Assembly (NCBI RefSeq): GCF_015207735.1
Contig: NZ_JADEWG010000019.1
Coordinates: 1 to 64,000, forward strand
Direction: 5' to 3'
Length of the DNA stretch: 64,000 bases
Origin: [Phormidium] sp. LEGE 05292
GTDB lineage: Bacteria > Cyanobacteriota > Cyanobacteriia > Cyanobacteriales > Aerosakkonemataceae
The first letter of the stretch is position 1, and each line of letters opens with the position of its first letter. Made by a program: the position numbers and the translations under genes. Positions 29,001-36,307 of the stretch are shown piece after piece. A model generated the notes under the pieces. That model saw only the letters and a list, made by a program, of their open reading frames with translations. It ran no database searches and was not told where the DNA came from.

Positions 29001-29514
29001 TGGTGATGATGTTTTAGTAGGTAATGAAGGCGACGATTTTCTCAATGGCAATCAAGGTAACGATACGGTTTCTGGTGGGGAAGGTAAGGACATTGTACAT
29101 GGTGGTCAAGATGATGATAAATTGTGCGGTGATGCGGGAAATGATACTTTGTTTGGCGATCTTGGGAATGATACCATCTGTGGTTGTGAGGATAATGATT
29201 TAATTTTTGGTGGTGCGGGTGATGATTTATTAAATGGTGGTGCTGGCAATGATACGATCGCAGGTGGCGCAGGTAGTGATGTTTTTGTCCTACCATCTGG
29301 TGCCGGAAATGATATCTTTCTTGATTTTGCGATCGACCAAGATAAACTAGGTTTAACTAATGGTTTAAATTTCCAAAGTTTGACTATTACCCAAGGAACA
29401 GGTGTTCAAGCAAATGATACCTTGATTCGCATCACCACCACTGGTGAACTGTTAGCTTCCTTAGTCCGAGTATCAGTTAGTGCGATCGTTTCTAACCTGT
29501 TTACTAATGTCTGA
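26059..29514 (+). CDS. RTX surface/secreted protein with CARDB domains and near-identical tandem repeats
   Basis: A 1151-residue protein. Residues 1-215 form an N-terminal beta-rich domain (MPINFTGSYSQNFDALASSG) with no signal peptide. Two CARDB-type domains follow (about 224-340 and 352-480; PDLTINLSASPNPVTAGT, TVNPGQPDLNPGISTPG). Then come three almost identical 111-residue repeats with Calx-beta-like features, a Thr-Pro linker (PTPTPTPTPT), and a C-terminal block of RTX nonapeptides such as GGIGNDSIFG and GGAGDDLLNGGAGNDTIAG that bind calcium. RTX repeats without a signal peptide usually indicate type I secretion. A surface or matrix role is inference. The repeats are identical enough at DNA level to allow recombination. 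Confidence 0.88.
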   Translation: MPINFTGSYSQNFDALASSGTNLTWTNDITLAGWFLFNQVSFGTAITAYDTGTGTDNTGKFYSFGSTSSSDRALGGVGSGAAYFGSPATGVAAGWIAFAATNTTSATINNLTVAFNGEQWRNAGNTTAQSMVLQYGFGTSFTTVSWNTPGGNFDWTSPVATATPSPVNGNLAGRVANLGGTLSNLNWGNNSTLWFRWIETNDAGNDHGLAIDDFSVSLPTPQPDLTINLSASPNPVTAGTGNTLTYTLTASNNGTVNATGVNINFTLPAGVDIISIPQTSGFQAQIPPPNNNTISFTNGSINAGSNATLTVQVVAYNAGTLNSTAVIDPNNTITESNESNNTAAISTTVNPGQPDLNPGISTPGPLTVGTPFNYTLDIQNNGGANASGVELTFTLPANVTYNSSNIFGGGFGNPTINGSTLTFTGGTINAGEFAQIDVNVTPNQAGTLDGTTLVADPKNIITESNEVNNSVTTGTFTVNAAPGVLISESGGSTEIAEGGVTDEYKVILTTQPTADVTININPDSQTLTNTNSLTFTSANWNIAQIVNVKAVDDSIVEGNHVGKIIHTAITNDANYKGINIASITANITDNDTPGVLISESGGSTDIAEGGITDEYKVILTSQPTTDVTININPDSQTLTNTNSLTFTSANWNIAQIVNVKAVDDSIVEGNHVGKIIHTAITNDANYKGINIASITTNITDNDTPGVLISESDGSTDIAEGGTTDEYKVILTSQPTTDVTININPDSQTLTNTNSLTFTSANWNIAQIVNVKAVDDSIVEGNHVGKIIHTAITNDANYKGINIASITTNITDNDTQPTPIPTPTPTPTPTPTPTPTPTPTQTPTPIPTQTPTQTPIPTPTPELILHPYICGCEDLEKLVDNSHNGKISASNPPHDLMVGSDNSDSLFGGIGNDSIFGRLGDDLIFGNQDRDFINGNKGNDTIFGGKDDDFVRGGQDNDLVFGDLGNDTVSGDRGNDSVFGMVGDDVLVGNEGDDFLNGNQGNDTVSGGEGKDIVHGGQDDDKLCGDAGNDTLFGDLGNDTICGCEDNDLIFGGAGDDLLNGGAGNDTIAGGAGSDVFVLPSGAGNDIFLDFAIDQDKLGLTNGLNFQSLTITQGTGVQANDTLIRITTTGELLASLVRVSVSAIVSNLFTNV
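27504..28500 (+). repeat. Three 333-bp near-identical tandem repeats inside the RTX gene
   Basis: Units begin at about 27504, 27837 and 28170 (GGAGTACTCATTAGTGAATC-like starts) and repeat every 333 bp, equal to 111 codons, so the frame is kept. Only a few bases differ between units, mostly near their starts. Such identity points to recent expansion or gene conversion. Confidence 0.92.
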
Positions 29515-29645
29515 TTATTTCCTCATATCATGTCCAGCTAATCAGCCATAGTATCCAATTTATATCACTGGAACCATAAGCTTGCAATTGCGGCAACTTA
29601 TGCGTAAAGTCACACAATACAATTGAATAAGGATGATTAAGGATA

Positions 29646-29717
29646 AGCTGGTGACGGGATTTGAACCTGCGACCCACGCATTACAAGTGCGTTGCTCTAC
29701 CACTGAGCTACACCAGC
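29646..29717 (-). tRNA. tRNA-Thr (anticodon TGT)
   Basis: Read on the - strand, acceptor arms GCTGGTG and CACCAGC pair, the D-arm is GCTCAGTGGTAGAGC, and the anticodon stem ACGCA / TGCGT encloses CTTGTAA, giving anticodon TGT (decodes ACA). The T-arm includes TTCAAAT. No CCA end is encoded. It is 72 bases including the discriminator. The neighbouring HNH nuclease gene lies about 40 bp away. Confidence 0.95.
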
Positions 29718-29757
29718 GACATAAACAATAATAGCAAACTTCTCGACACTTACAGCC

Positions 29758-30240
29758 CTACAACTGAGAATTTTTTTGTGACTCTGATTCGGAACCCGCG
29801 AAATTAACACTCTCTAGGTTAGTGACAGTATACAAGTGTCTACGCCAATCTCTACCTTGACCTTTGTTGCGTGCTCTGTATGTAGGTGTTAGAGAATGAC
29901 AGTTAGGACATAAAAGGCGGAGGTTGTCTGGAGAATTATTCTGCCAATTTCCGTCAATGTGGTCTACTTCCACAGGGATTTTACCTGTATAGGGATTAAC
30001 TTGACACCATCCACACAAGGAACACTTTTCGCCGTATTGCTCAATTAAAAACCTTCTCAGATGATTGGAGACATTACCATACTTTTTAATTCCATTCTCC
30101 TGTCCAGCTAACCAAGAGGTGATGTAAAGTTTGTACCTGTGGTCATTTTGGCACTTGTTACTACAATATTTTTCGATCGCTCTTTTTGTCTGCATCCCAC
30201 AGTTTAAGCACTCGGATTTAGGTTTTTTCGGCATTGGCAT
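29758..30240 (-). CDS. HNH endonuclease family protein with zinc-binding cysteines
   Basis: A ~160-residue protein with an HNH nuclease core: VEVDHIDGNWQNNSPDNLRL and LLCPNCHSL provide the H-N-H residues. Two CxxC pairs surround the core (CSLCGWC and CPNC), and a further N-terminal zinc-ribbon-like set CLNCG...CSNKC is seen. Small HNH proteins of this kind are often homing, phage or mobile-element nucleases. The longer frame begins 30288, but ATG 30240 is preferred because it gives MPMPKKPKSECLNCG and GGGGTG lies just upstream. It lies next to tRNA-Thr, a common insertion site for mobile DNA, but no other element parts are seen. Confidence 0.8.
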   Translation of the reverse strand: MPMPKKPKSECLNCGMQTKRAIEKYCSNKCQNDHRYKLYITSWLAGQENGIKKYGNVSNHLRRFLIEQYGEKCSLCGWCQVNPYTGKIPVEVDHIDGNWQNNSPDNLRLLCPNCHSLTPTYRARNKGQGRDWRRHLYTVTNLESVNFAGSESESQKNSQL

Positions 30241-30418
30241 CAGTTTACACCCCAAGGATTCATTGGTAATTGAGATCGATCGCCCCACCCTGATAAAATC
30301 TCATATTGCGTGAAATCCTAAATCTGCCTGAAATAAAAGCCAATACAGCAGAACGAATAGATAGCATAGTTAATAAGAGAAAAGCGCAAGTAGCAGCAAT
30401 TTGCAGGAGAACATAACT

Positions 30419-31741
30419 ATGGGGATGACCCTAACTGAGAAAATTTTGGCACGCGCCGCTGGTCGATCGGTAGTAGAACCAGGGGAAAACATCTGGGTTG
30501 ACGTAGATGTATTAATGACTCATGATGTTTGTGGGCCGGGAACGATCGGCGTTTTTAAGCGGGAATTTGGTGCAGATGCCAAAGTTTGGGACAAAGAAAA
30601 AATCGTCCTAATTCCCGATCACTATATCTTTACCGCCGACGAACGCGCCAACCGGAACGTGGACATTTTGCGGGACTTTGCCAAAGAACAAGCGATTAAA
30701 TACTTTTACGACATTACCGATCGCTCTGACTTCAAAGCTAACCCAGATTATAAAGGAGTTTGCCACGTCGCCTTAGCCCAAGAAGGGCACACTCGTCCCG
30801 GCGAAGTGCTCTTTGGTACAGACTCCCACACCTGTAATGCTGGCGCTTTTGGTCAATTTGCCACAGGTATTGGTAACACCGATGCCGCTTTCATTATGGG
30901 AACTGGTAAACTTTTGATTAAAGTCCCAGCGACGATGAGATTTGTTTTAGATGGAGAACTGCCACCATACTTATTGGCGAAAGACCTAATTTTACAAATT
31001 ATTGGTGATATTTCCGTTGCTGGTGCCAATTATCGCACAATGGAATTTGCTGGCAGTACCATTGCAGCAATGTCAATGGAAGAAAGAATGACAATGTGCA
31101 ATATGGCGATCGAAGCTGGCGGCAAAAATGGTACAGTTGCCGCAGATGAAACTACTTTTGAGTATTTGCGCGATCGGACCAACAAACCCTTTGAAGCAGT
31201 TTACACCGATGCCGACGCAAAATTCTACAGCCAACATCATTATGATGTCAGCAAATTAGAACCCGTCGTCGCCAAACCTCACTCTCCCGATAACCGCGCC
31301 TTAGCAAGAGAATGCAGCGATGTTAAAATCAACCGAGTTTACATCGGTTCTTGCACAGGTGGAAAAACTTCTGATTTTGTCAATGCTGCCAAAATTATTA
31401 AAGGTCACAAAGTCAAAGTTCCCACCTATTTAGTACCAGCAACTCAGAAAGTTTACGAAGATTTGTTCACTCAAAAACATGACGGACAAACACTTTCGGA
31501 AATCTTCTTAGAAGCGGGTTGTATTGAACCAGCTGCACCTTCTTGCGCTGCTTGTTTAGGTGGGCCAAAAGATACCTTTGGGCGTGTAAATGAACCGGAA
31601 ATTTGCGTTTCGACAACTAATCGTAACTTCCCCGGAAGAATGGGTAATAAAGAAGCACAAATTTACTTAGCTTCTCCTTTCACCGCAGCAGCTTCCGCCC
31701 TCACAGGATATGTTACCGATCCTCGTGAATTTTTGAGTTAG
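30419..31741 (+). CDS. leuC: 3-isopropylmalate dehydratase large subunit
   Basis: Isomerises 2-isopropylmalate to 3-isopropylmalate in leucine biosynthesis, together with a LeuD small subunit not found in this window. The 440-residue aconitase-family protein has ILARAAGR at the front, GTDSHTCNAGAFGQFATGIG, YIGSCTGGKTSDF (one iron-sulfur cysteine) and the CAACLGGP pair (the other two cysteines). The style (ADERANRN, DVDVLMTHDV) is that of the archaeal-type LeuC/homoaconitase branch common in cyanobacteria. An upstream TTG at 30401 is open, but ATG 30419 has AGGAG 9 bases ahead. LeuA lies ~12 kb upstream, not in the same operon. Confidence 0.95.
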   Translation: MGMTLTEKILARAAGRSVVEPGENIWVDVDVLMTHDVCGPGTIGVFKREFGADAKVWDKEKIVLIPDHYIFTADERANRNVDILRDFAKEQAIKYFYDITDRSDFKANPDYKGVCHVALAQEGHTRPGEVLFGTDSHTCNAGAFGQFATGIGNTDAAFIMGTGKLLIKVPATMRFVLDGELPPYLLAKDLILQIIGDISVAGANYRTMEFAGSTIAAMSMEERMTMCNMAIEAGGKNGTVAADETTFEYLRDRTNKPFEAVYTDADAKFYSQHHYDVSKLEPVVAKPHSPDNRALARECSDVKINRVYIGSCTGGKTSDFVNAAKIIKGHKVKVPTYLVPATQKVYEDLFTQKHDGQTLSEIFLEAGCIEPAAPSCAACLGGPKDTFGRVNEPEICVSTTNRNFPGRMGNKEAQIYLASPFTAAASALTGYVTDPREFLS

Positions 31742-31860
31742 TTGAACAAAGCAGAAGACAGAAGGTAGAACGTAGGAATTACAGAAAATTCTAATTAGTG
31801 AAATCCTCCATTTCTTCCTCTGTGTCCTCTGCGCCTCTGCGGTTCAAAAAAACAGTAACC

Positions 31861-31943
31861 TCTTGCAAAAGTCAGCAATCCCATTTGTGTTTATCTGTGG
31901 ACATTTGTGGTTAAAAAATCCAAGATTCAGACTTTTGCAAGAA
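31861..31943. repeat. Inverted repeat TTGCAAAAGTC / GACTTTTGCAA with internal GTTTATCTGTGG repeat
   Basis: The arms TTGCAAAAGTC and GACTTTTGCAA bracket a block with GTGTTTATCTGTGGACATT, which is related to the CGCAGATAAACGCAGAT repeat at 6149-6190 and in metH. It follows leuC on the + strand and precedes cynS on the - strand. Upstream at 31820-31852 lies CTCTGCGCCTCTGCGGTTCA, another member of the gene-tail repeats. Confidence 0.6.
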
Positions 31944-31950
31944 ATCTTTA

Positions 31951-32388
31951 TTACCACTTTTTATAAGGTAAGAATTTACCATTCATAATAACTTTTACTC
32001 GATCGCCTTTTGGATCTTCTTCCTTTTCCACATCTAAGGTAAAGTCGATCGCACTCATAATCCCATCACCAAACTTTTCATGAATTATCTCTTTAATTGG
32101 CATTCCATAAGATTGCATTATTTCATAAAAACGGTAAATTAAAGGATCGGTGGGAACTACAGGCCCTAAACCTTTAACAGAAGGTTCTGTTAATTCTTGC
32201 ACATAAATTTCGTCAAGTCCTAAAGCATCAATTAGTTTTTTTGCTTCTTCTTCGGAAGCACTTGCTTGACGGTAAATTACCGCTGCTATCCAAACTTCAT
32301 CTCTACCTAAGACCTTTTCTAAATCGGCAAAACTGATGCCGTTGGCTTTTTTGGCAGCTAATAGTTTTCGGGTAATTTCTGGAATCAT
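31951..32388 (-). CDS. cynS: Cyanate hydratase (cyanase)
   Basis: Decomposes cyanate with bicarbonate to ammonia and CO2, so releasing nitrogen. The 145-residue protein has an N-terminal helix-turn-helix-like domain and the highly conserved C-terminal catalytic domain. [18 protein letters not shown] contains the active-site Arg and Glu, and [14 protein letters not shown] contains the active-site Ser. The GTG at 32397 is open, but ATG 32388 gives [11 protein letters not shown] with GGAG ~8 bases ahead. It stands alone with the fructokinase upstream; in cyanobacteria it is often cytosolic and NtcA-controlled, but no NtcA site was verified here. Confidence 0.96.
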   Translation of the reverse strand: MIPEITRKLLAAKKANGISFADLEKVLGRDEVWIAAVIYRQASASEEEAKKLIDALGLDEIYVQELTEPSVKGLGPVVPTDPLIYRFYEIMQSYGMPIKEIIHEKFGDGIMSAIDFTLDVEKEEDPKGDRVKVIMNGKFLPYKKW

Positions 32389-32414
32389 TAACAACACTCC
32401 TCAAGATTAAAGAT

Positions 32415-32490
32415 TTTTTGAACCACGTTAGCGCAGCGATTCGCGATAGCGAATTAGACACGAAGGACACGAAGGAAAGAGAAAGAGAAG
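32415..32490. repeat. GAACCACG ... GACACGAAGGACACGAAGG repeat tract
   Basis: Sequence TTTGAACCACGTTAGCGCAG with GACACGAAGGACACGAAGG and a GAAAGAGAAAGAGAAG tail fills the gap between cynS and the fructokinase gene. The same tract occurs in frame within metH (42927-42960), and related arms are at 6981-7140. Confidence 0.75.
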
Positions 32491-32493
32491 AAA

Positions 32494-33465
32494 CTAATGT
32501 ACGCTGAGAAATTCTTCTACTTCTTCTGGTGTGGGTTGAGCAGCGATCGCACCAGCTTTCATGGTCGTTATTGCACCAACCGCACTAGCGTAGATTACCA
32601 TATTTTTTGCTGTGTCGGCATTAGTTAAAGCTTCGGTTCCCTGTTGACATAATTGATGAATGAATCCGGCAACGAAGCTATCTCCTGCGCCAGTTGTATC
32701 TACGACTTTGACGGAAAAAGCGGGGATTTTGTCGGAATTGTTGGCTAGATAATAACTACAACCTGCTTCGCCAGCAGTTACTAAAACACCTTGTAAATGT
32801 GGTAGTTGTTTTGCGATCGCACTAGGATCAGTAGTATTAAATAACCATTCTGCTTCTTCGTCGGAAAGTTTCACGAAATCAGCTTGCTGTAAAAACTTTA
32901 AAATTACACCGGGCGCAAGGTCTGGGTTAGGCCAAAAAACTGGTCGCCAATTCACATCTACCAACACTTTAACATTGTTTTGCTTTGCCAGTTGGACGGC
33001 TTTTTCGATCGCCTCCCGACTTCTGGGATAAGCTAACTCTAAAGTTCCCGAAACCAAAAAACTCACATCCTGAAAGAGTGTTTCTGGTAACTGAGAAACA
33101 TTTAACCGAGTATCAGCGAAATCTCCCGTGTCTAAATTTCCGAAACCTGCAAATTGGCGATCGCCAGAATGCGATCGTAACACATAAACTTGTCTCGTTG
33201 GTGCTTTGGGATGACGTTGAATTCCCGTTACATCCACACCAATTTCTTGAAACAGTTTAACTAAAGAATTTCCCGGTTCATCTTCACCCAGACAACCAAT
33301 AAAACCCGCAGATGTTCCCAATTTTACTAAAGCACAAGCTACATTTGCTGGCGCACCTCCTGGGTAAGCAGTCCAAGACTCCACTTCTGGAAGCGATTTT
33401 CCCGGTTGATCTGCTAAACAATCAAATAACACTTCACCAATACAAAGAACTTGAGTATTACTCAT
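32494..33465 (-). CDS. Fructokinase / PfkB-family carbohydrate kinase
   Basis: Phosphorylates a sugar, most likely fructose, at C6. PfkB signature 1 is seen as YPGGAPANVACALVKLG and signature 2 as VVDTTGAGDSFVAGF, whose Asp is the catalytic base. VLVDVNWRPVFWP and KLSDEEAEWL are typical of the fructokinase group. Length (323 residues) and start MSNTQVLCIGEVLFD fit. It likely feeds fructose from sucrose breakdown into central metabolism. The next gene upstream is divergent, so it has its own promoter. Confidence 0.92.
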   Translation of the reverse strand: MSNTQVLCIGEVLFDCLADQPGKSLPEVESWTAYPGGAPANVACALVKLGTSAGFIGCLGEDEPGNSLVKLFQEIGVDVTGIQRHPKAPTRQVYVLRSHSGDRQFAGFGNLDTGDFADTRLNVSQLPETLFQDVSFLVSGTLELAYPRSREAIEKAVQLAKQNNVKVLVDVNWRPVFWPNPDLAPGVILKFLQQADFVKLSDEEAEWLFNTTDPSAIAKQLPHLQGVLVTAGEAGCSYYLANNSDKIPAFSVKVVDTTGAGDSFVAGFIHQLCQQGTEALTNADTAKNMVIYASAVGAITTMKAGAIAAQPTPEEVEEFLSVH

Positions 33466-33574
33466 AGCGATATTTTCCCTAAACTTCTAACGATCGATAA
33501 CCAAGGCAAAAAAAGCGAATCGTAGAGTATTCTAAAATTGTCATAGGTAGATTTACAGGGTATAGGAATCCATT

Positions 33575-33847
33575 ATGACTAGTCCGGTATCTGGAACTGA
33601 TGCGTCTCTGTCCGAAAGAGAATTACAAATCATTGGGTTAGTAGCCGATGGCTTAACTAATGAGAAAATAGCCGAAAAGCTGCAAATCAGCAAGCGCACC
33701 GTAGATAATCACATTAGCAACATTCTCGAAAAGACCAAAACCGAAAACCGGGTAGCACTGGTACGTTGGGCTTTGCAGTGGGGTAAAGTTTGCATTGATG
33801 AAGTCAACTGTTGCGTTTTGCCACCACCAGGGGATGAAGCTATTTAA
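33575..33847 (+). CDS. Small LuxR/NarL-type regulator, PedR-like
   Basis: A 90-residue protein that is little more than a GerE/LuxR helix-turn-helix: LSERELQIIGLVADGLTNEK and ISKRTVDNHISNILEKT are the classical recognition segments. The C-terminal CIDEVNCCVLPPP carries cysteines. This matches PedR (Ssl0564 of Synechocystis), which senses photosynthetic electron flow through thioredoxin and regulates light-responsive genes; orthology here is by resemblance only. It sits a little upstream of psaE, a plausible place for a light regulator. A strong hairpin follows the gene. Confidence 0.85.
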   Translation: MTSPVSGTDASLSERELQIIGLVADGLTNEKIAEKLQISKRTVDNHISNILEKTKTENRVALVRWALQWGKVCIDEVNCCVLPPPGDEAI

Positions 33848-33872
33848 ACACTAAGAAAGGGAACAGGGAACG

Positions 33873-33908
33873 GGAAAGGGGAATAGCTAACAGCTGATTC
33901 CCCTTTCC
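33873..33908. terminator. 12-bp stem hairpin downstream of the PedR-like gene
   Basis: GGAAAGGGGAAT and ATTCCCCTTTCC are exact inverted copies around AGCTAACAGCTG, itself palindromic. TTCTGCCTTTTC follows on the + strand, so a transcription end for the PedR-like gene is plausible. The stem may also be one of the dispersed repeats. Confidence 0.6.
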
Positions 33909-34135
33909 TTCTGCCTTTTCAAGCGACATTCTTTACAATTTAGACAATTTAGCGATCGCAGACCTTACCCGCAATCCCCCTGATTGCGGAAATTCTGCCG
34001 ATTTCGATCGCTCTCGACTAGGCAGATAATTAACAAAACTTAAAGTTAGGTGACTTACAGGAAGTACCTCTAGAGTAGTACTCTGAAAAGCAATTGAGCA
34101 ATCATTTGCATTATCTCGAAAGGGAAAACACAAAT

Positions 34136-34351
34136 ATGTCGTCGATTAAACGTGGATCTAAGGTACGAGTTCTCCGTCAAGAGTCCTATTGGTATCAAGA
34201 TGTTGGGACAGTTGCTTCCGTTGACCAAAGTGGGATCAAATTTCCAGTGATCGTTCGCTTTGAAAAAGTTAACTACAACGGCTTTAGCGGCAACTCTGGC
34301 GGTGTTAACACCAATAACTTTGCCGAAAGCGAACTAGAGGTAGTTAGCTGA
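34136..34351 (+). CDS. psaE: Photosystem I subunit PsaE (typical form)
   Basis: A 71-residue stromal-side subunit of photosystem I, needed for ferredoxin docking and cyclic electron flow. Sequence [20 protein letters not shown] followed by [20 protein letters not shown] is PsaE throughout, and [17 protein letters not shown] is the usual glycine/serine-rich loop before the end. An upstream ATG at 34094 is open, but ATG 34136 (MSSIKRGSK) is the family start. The gene is monocistronic here, with a second psaE gene ~380 bp downstream in the same direction. The upstream gap has an AT-rich stretch but no promoter I would place. Confidence 0.97.
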   Translation: MSSIKRGSKVRVLRQESYWYQDVGTVASVDQSGIKFPVIVRFEKVNYNGFSGNSGGVNTNNFAESELEVVS

Positions 34352-34733
34352 GTCACCAGCAGCAACAGAGAATTTTTAGTTGGTCAGTTTGGCTTGGGAC
34401 ACCTGACTACCTAAACTAAAAATCAGTTAATAGAGTCTGTCCGAATTGACTCGATAATGAGCTATGAGAGGGCAGAATGTATTAGTAATTAATGCAATTC
34501 TACCCTCTTCGCTTTTCTATGCCTTAATTAAGCAATCAAAAGCAAATCCTCTTTGGCAATAAAGACCAAAGTCAGAGTTTTACAGCCGCCCTAAATGTAA
34601 CTTAATCTTAAAATTTAATCCTAATTAGAAGATCTATCTTCAGTATGAAAGTTAGCTCTACCTTTAGGTACTATTGTCTCTAAATACTCAGCCAGTAAGT
34701 TTGAATATAGATTGTGTTAAAGGAAAAAGTTTC
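34352..34733. other. Gap between psaE and psaE2, with hairpin
   Basis: No gene is seen. GAGGGCAGAATG ... CATTCTACCCTC-type inverted sequence at about 34466-34507 can fold into a hairpin and may end the psaE transcript. The remaining AT-rich part up to 34720 probably carries the promoter of the second psaE gene. AAAGGAAAAAG at about 34719-34729 is its ribosome-binding site. Confidence 0.5.
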
Positions 34734-35093
34734 ATGGCTATTAAACGTGGCGATACAGTCAGAATCTTAAGAAAGGAATCTTACTGGTTTCAAGATGTTG
34801 GTACGGTTGCTACTGTGGATCAAAGTGGGATAAAATATCCTGTGATTGTTCGCTTTGAGCGCCCTAATTATGCAGGGGTGAACACTAACAATTTTGCTGA
34901 AAGCGAATTGGAGGCAGCTTCAGGCTCAGCAGCTAAATCGAAATCAGCGGCTTACTCAACTCCGGTTGATGAAAGCAAACGGAAAACCAGTGTTGCTGTT
35001 CCTACTAGTGGTAAGCGTACTGCTGAACAAGAATCAGGAAGTGGCGATCCTCTGGTAGAAGGCGGCGGAAATCAAGGAACAGAAAAACGTTAA
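34734..35093 (+). CDS. psaE2: Second PsaE, with shortened loop and long C-terminal tail
   Basis: A 119-residue protein whose first ~63 residues are PsaE ([40 protein letters not shown]). It lacks the FSGNSGG loop of the neighbouring PsaE, going directly from NYAG to [13 protein letters not shown]. It then adds ~55 residues of Ser/Lys/Glu/Gly-rich sequence ([34 protein letters not shown]) with no recognisable fold. ATG 34734 with AGGAAAAAG ahead is the chosen start. mutM begins 3 bases after the stop, so the two are co-transcribed. The short loop resembles the plant type, and the tail is new. Whether it enters photosystem I is unknown. Confidence 0.85.
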   Translation: MAIKRGDTVRILRKESYWFQDVGTVATVDQSGIKYPVIVRFERPNYAGVNTNNFAESELEAASGSAAKSKSAAYSTPVDESKRKTSVAVPTSGKRTAEQESGSGDPLVEGGGNQGTEKR

Positions 35094-35096
35094 ATT

Positions 35097-35933
35097 GTGC
35101 CAGAACTGCCGGAAGTAGAAACAGTACGAAGGGGTCTAAATGAATTGACCCAAAATCAGCAAATCGAGGGGGGAGATGTGTTATTGGCGAGGACGATCGC
35201 TCATCCCCTCTCAATTAATGATTTCTTAGCCGGACTTAAAGGCAGTAAAATTATTCAATGGCACCGCAAGGGCAAATATTTACTAGCTCAATTAAGTCCG
35301 GGTTCTGGTTGGTTAGGTGTTCATCTGCGAATGACTGGGCAATTATTATGGTTGTCGCAAGATGAACCTTTGCAGAAACATACCAGAGTCAGACTCTTTT
35401 TTGCCCAAAATCAGGAATTACGTTTTGTAGATCAGCGGACTTTCGGGAAAATGTGGTGGATACCAGCAACCGAAACTCCAGAAAGCATAATTTCCGGGGT
35501 GAAAAAACTAGGGCCCGATCCCTTTTCCCCAGAATTTTCTGTAGAGTATTTAGTAGAAAAGCTGAAAAATCGCCGACGAGCGATTAAAACTGCCTTATTA
35601 GATCAAGAGTTAATCGCTGGTGTTGGGAATATTTACGCCGATGAAGCTTTGTTTTTAAGTAAAATTAGCCCCACGACTTTGTGTACAGCTTTGAGTAAAG
35701 AGCAAATTACTCGGTTGCGGGAGGCGATAATTCAAGTTTTGCAAACGAGTATTGAGGCGGGTGGGACAACTTTTAGTAATTTCCTCAACGTACAGGGGAT
35801 CAACGGAAACTATGGTGGGGTAGCTTGGGTTTATAACCGAAATGGTGAACCATGTAAAATTTGTGGCAGTGTTTTGGGAAGAATAAAATTAGCGGGACGA
35901 TCGGCTCATTTTTGCCCGGAATGTCAAAGTTAA
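35097..35933 (+). CDS. mutM: Formamidopyrimidine-DNA glycosylase
   Basis: Base-excision repair enzyme that removes oxidised purines (8-oxoguanine) and cleaves the abasic site. The mature N-terminus PELPEVETVRRGL contains the catalytic proline and Glu, and HRKGKYLL contains the conserved lysine. LDQELIAGVGNIYADEAL is the helix-two-turn-helix region, and CKICGS...CPEC near the end is the zinc finger. The start is GTG 35097, giving 278 residues. It follows psaE2 by 3 bases. Linking photosystem and oxidative-damage repair in one transcript is suggestive but not proven to be functional. Confidence 0.96.
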   Translation: MPELPEVETVRRGLNELTQNQQIEGGDVLLARTIAHPLSINDFLAGLKGSKIIQWHRKGKYLLAQLSPGSGWLGVHLRMTGQLLWLSQDEPLQKHTRVRLFFAQNQELRFVDQRTFGKMWWIPATETPESIISGVKKLGPDPFSPEFSVEYLVEKLKNRRRAIKTALLDQELIAGVGNIYADEALFLSKISPTTLCTALSKEQITRLREAIIQVLQTSIEAGGTTFSNFLNVQGINGNYGGVAWVYNRNGEPCKICGSVLGRIKLAGRSAHFCPECQS

Positions 35934-36091
35934 AGTGGTAGTGGGTAGTGGGTAGTGGGTAATTGGTAAAACAATTATCACTTCTCAATCCAAAATCTAA
36001 AATCCAAAATACTTCCCATAACTTGTGACAGATGCTCGCAATAGTTGATAATTCTTTATATAAGAGATTGAGAGACAAAGCGAGCAACATT

Positions 36092-36307
36092 ATGGCAATC
36101 AAAAAAGGTGATTTAGTCCACGCAGTCCGGGAAAAACTGGAGAATAGCCTCGAAGCGAAAGCTAGTGATACGCGCTTTCCCAACTATATGTTTAACACTA
36201 AAGGGGAAGTAGTAGATTTACGGGGCGATTATGCTCTAGTGAAATTCGGGCACGTACCCACCCCTAATATCTGGCTGCGTTTAGATCAGCTAGAATCTAC
36301 AAAATGA
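36092..36307 (+). CDS. ndhO: NAD(P)H-quinone oxidoreductase subunit O
   Basis: A 71-residue peripheral subunit of the cyanobacterial NDH-1 complex, which drives cyclic electron flow and CO2 uptake. The sequence [19 protein letters not shown] and [16 protein letters not shown], ending [14 protein letters not shown], matches NdhO closely. An upstream ATG (36032) is open, but ATG 36092 gives MAIKKGDLV, the usual beginning. Its stop overlaps the ATG of mdh by 4 bases (ATGA), indicating translational coupling. Confidence 0.95.
   Translation: MAIKKGDLVHAVREKLENSLEAKASDTRFPNYMFNTKGEVVDLRGDYALVKFGHVPTPNIWLRLDQLESTK

Noticed and set aside
33466-34135. HLR1 site before psaE
   Set aside because: A GTTAGG...CTTACA arrangement at about 34045-34060 is too weak to call.
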